NCBI GenBank assembly: GCA_021789565.1
Contig: JAJYJL010000073.1
Span: 5,168 to 13,236 of the forward strand
DNA length: 8,069 nucleotides
Reading direction: 5' to 3'
DNA from: Acidobacteriota bacterium
GTDB taxonomy: Bacteria > Acidobacteriota > Terriglobia > UBA7540
Shown: positions 7,209-8,069 of the stretch, piece by piece
How the letters are laid out: each line of letters begins with the position of its first letter
Position numbering within the stretch: position 1 is the first letter of the stretch
Made by a program: the position numbers and the translations under genes
Notes under the pieces: generated by a model
Databases searched by the model: none
What the model was told of the DNA's origin: nothing
What the model saw: the letters and a program-made list of their open reading frames with translations, nothing else

Positions 7209-7316
7209 GTAGTGGCCCAGTTTGAATTGTGGCAGGGCCGTCCTCGCCCGTGGTGCTTTCAAAAAACACGGCCAGGATGGCCGTGCCACCAATTAGGAAC
7301 CAAACTGAGTCACCAC
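7209..7316. repeat. Long imperfect inverted repeat (palindromic element)
   Basis: The left arm, about 7209-7252, is the imperfect reverse complement of the right arm, 7267-7316. Aligned, they share CACGG, AGGA, GGCC, TGCCAC, AATT, CAAACTG and CAC blocks, with a few mismatches and one 6-base insertion (about AGGAAC) in the right arm. The loop is 14 bases ending in six A. Nested inside the right arm is a perfect 8-bp hairpin, CACGGCCA (7267-7274), GGA, TGGCCGTG (7278-7285). It does not encode a transposase and looks like a non-autonomous or structural intergenic repeat. Confidence 0.7.
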
Positions 7317-7460
7317 CCGAAAACGCGTTCAATTCACGCCGCGCAGTTGTAAACTACACAGTGAGTTTTTTTTGCGTCGCACCCGAAGTCGCCAGTGGGA
7401 CTGCAGAATTGGGCCCTTTTACCTGCGGCGATCTGGCGGGCCTGAATTTGCATTTTGCGC

Positions 7461-7469
7461 GGGGAGGAA
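7461..7469 (+). promoter_or_regulatory. Ribosome binding site pointing to an ATT start
   Basis: GGGGAGGAA is a near-perfect Shine-Dalgarno. GGAGG (7463-7467) is followed by 5 bases and then ATT 7473-7475. No ATG, GTG or TTG lies at a suitable distance in the open frame, so this site decides the start of the downstream gene. Confidence 0.6.
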
Positions 7470-7472
7470 GCT

Positions 7473-8069
7473 ATTAACAAGAAGTCCGTTATTGTGGCCG
7501 TCGTTTCAGTCATTACTTTAGCGGCAGTCATTGGCATTTATGATCATTGGTTTCGCAAATCCGCGCCACCCCTGGAGGTGGACTACGTTACTTCCCCGTC
7601 GCTGGATGTGCTGGACACTCCCGCAGTGGTCCATCAAGTGATCGCGGTCCTGAAGTATGGCGACCGGGTTGAAATTCTGAAGCAGGAGGGAGACCGGGCC
7701 AGGGTCCGGGCGGGCGCGGGCAGTGAAGGCTGGGTGATCACCAAAGAACTGATCCCCGCAAAGGTCTATGAAAGCGGCCGGAAGATCCTCCAGGAGCTCC
7801 AGCACAGGCAGGTCCAGGCGGCGGGACACACCGTGGCGGCCGCCAACATTCACCTCGAGCCCCAGCGCGATGCCCCGGATCTCGGGATGCTGATGCAAGG
7901 CCTGGCGCTGGAAGTGTTTGACCGCCGCGTGGTGCCAAGAAAACCGGCCGGCGGCGGGGTGATTCCACCGGCTTCTACCGCCCGGCATTCCGATGTGTGG
8001 TACCTGGTCGAGGCCGGTTCCCGCGCCGGATGGGTCCTGGGCAGGATGCTCACGCTGGACGTTCCCCAG
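7473..8069 (+). CDS. Membrane-anchored protein with two SH3-like segments, 3' end outside window
   Basis: Hand translation gives 199 open codons from ATT 7473 to the right edge without a stop; the frame opens after TGA 7443-7445. The N-terminus, (M)NKKSVIVAVVSVITLAAVIGIYDHWFRKS, is two lysines then a hydrophobic segment (about 6-23): an uncleaved anchor or signal, with the rest predicted outside the cytoplasm. There is no lipobox cysteine. Residues about 36-93 (VLDTPAVVHQVIAVLKYGDRVEILKQ, then GSEGWVITKEL) look like a bacterial SH3 domain ending in the typical GWV. Residues about 119-196 (VAAANIHLEPQR, LEVFDRR, VWYLVEAGSRAGWVLGRML) look like a second SH3-like unit. Such domains often bind cell-wall or protein ligands, but no ligand can be assigned. 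Start choice: ATT has the excellent GGGGAGGAA at the right spacing; TTG 7455 and GTG 7494 have poor sites, and GTG would remove the lysines. Confidence 0.78.
   Translation, partial: MNKKSVIVAVVSVITLAAVIGIYDHWFRKSAPPLEVDYVTSPSLDVLDTPAVVHQVIAVLKYGDRVEILKQEGDRARVRAGAGSEGWVITKELIPAKVYESGRKILQELQHRQVQAAGHTVAAANIHLEPQRDAPDLGMLMQGLALEVFDRRVVPRKPAGGGVIPPASTARHSDVWYLVEAGSRAGWVLGRMLTLDVPQ

Larger units (their letters stand above)
7115..7472. other. 358-base divergent intergenic region with a long inverted repeat
   Basis: No gene is supported here. Next to the hydrolase is its ribosome binding site. A GGTGGAT 7-mer occurs twice in tandem (7161-7174). A long imperfect inverted repeat occupies 7209-7316. 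To its right is a run of eight T (7366-7373) without a good preceding stem. The last bases (7461-7469, GGGGAGGAA) are the ribosome binding site of the SH3-like gene. I could not identify a convincing promoter for either flanking gene. Confidence 0.6.

Noticed and set aside
7366..7373. Run of eight T as a Rho-independent terminator
   Set aside because: The sequence just before it offers only a 4-bp TGTA/TACA stem, and no plus-strand gene ends upstream of it.
7229..7477. 82-codon plus-strand frame in the intergenic region
   Set aside because: It reads through the long inverted repeat and has no protein family features; it is best explained as repeat DNA.

Overview
The window is G+C-rich bacterial chromosomal DNA with ordinary housekeeping and repair genes and no phage, plasmid, IS transposase, CRISPR or RNA gene that I can see. 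The fused alpha+beta 2-oxo acid dehydrogenase E1, the DUF1998 helicase/RNase H-like pair, the small CxxC protein and the intergenic palindromic repeats together look like Acidobacteriota or a similar high-G+C soil lineage. That is inference from style, not proof.

Layout. Positions 1-1094 (minus) hold the 5' 364 codons of an MrfB/YprB-type DEDDh exonuclease that runs off the left edge. Positions 1201-3609 (minus) hold its usual upstream partner, an MrfA/YprA-type DEAD/DEAH helicase with a C-terminal DUF1998 cysteine cluster. Together they form an mrfAB-like DNA-repair pair, unusual in having about 100 bases of palindromic repeat between the genes. A 394-base divergent intergenic region (3610-4003) separates the helicase from a plus-strand 703-residue fused E1 (4004-6115) of branched-chain type, with a strong ribosome binding site and a plausible promoter. 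A bulged 14-bp hairpin (6132-6190) lies in the gap where this gene converges on a minus-strand pair: a 51-residue protein with three CxxC pairs (6223-6378) and, upstream of it, an alpha/beta hydrolase of the COG2945 type (6428-7114, TTG start). A 358-base divergent gap (7115-7472) contains a long imperfect inverted repeat. From 7473 to the right edge is the start of a membrane-anchored protein with two SH3-like segments. Its best-supported start codon is ATT.

How the genes work together. Only mrfA-mrfB form a recognisable functional unit: helicase plus exonuclease, which in Bacillus act in a repair pathway for mitomycin C damage. The E1 would need E2 and E3 partners encoded elsewhere. The hydrolase and the CxxC protein are probably co-transcribed, but nothing in the sequence links their functions. 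I found no convincing undescribed multi-gene system. The points most worth checking are the ATT start, the repeat elements around the helicase gene (one of which supplies its stop codon), the long inverted repeat near 7209-7316, and the unannotated-size CxxC gene.
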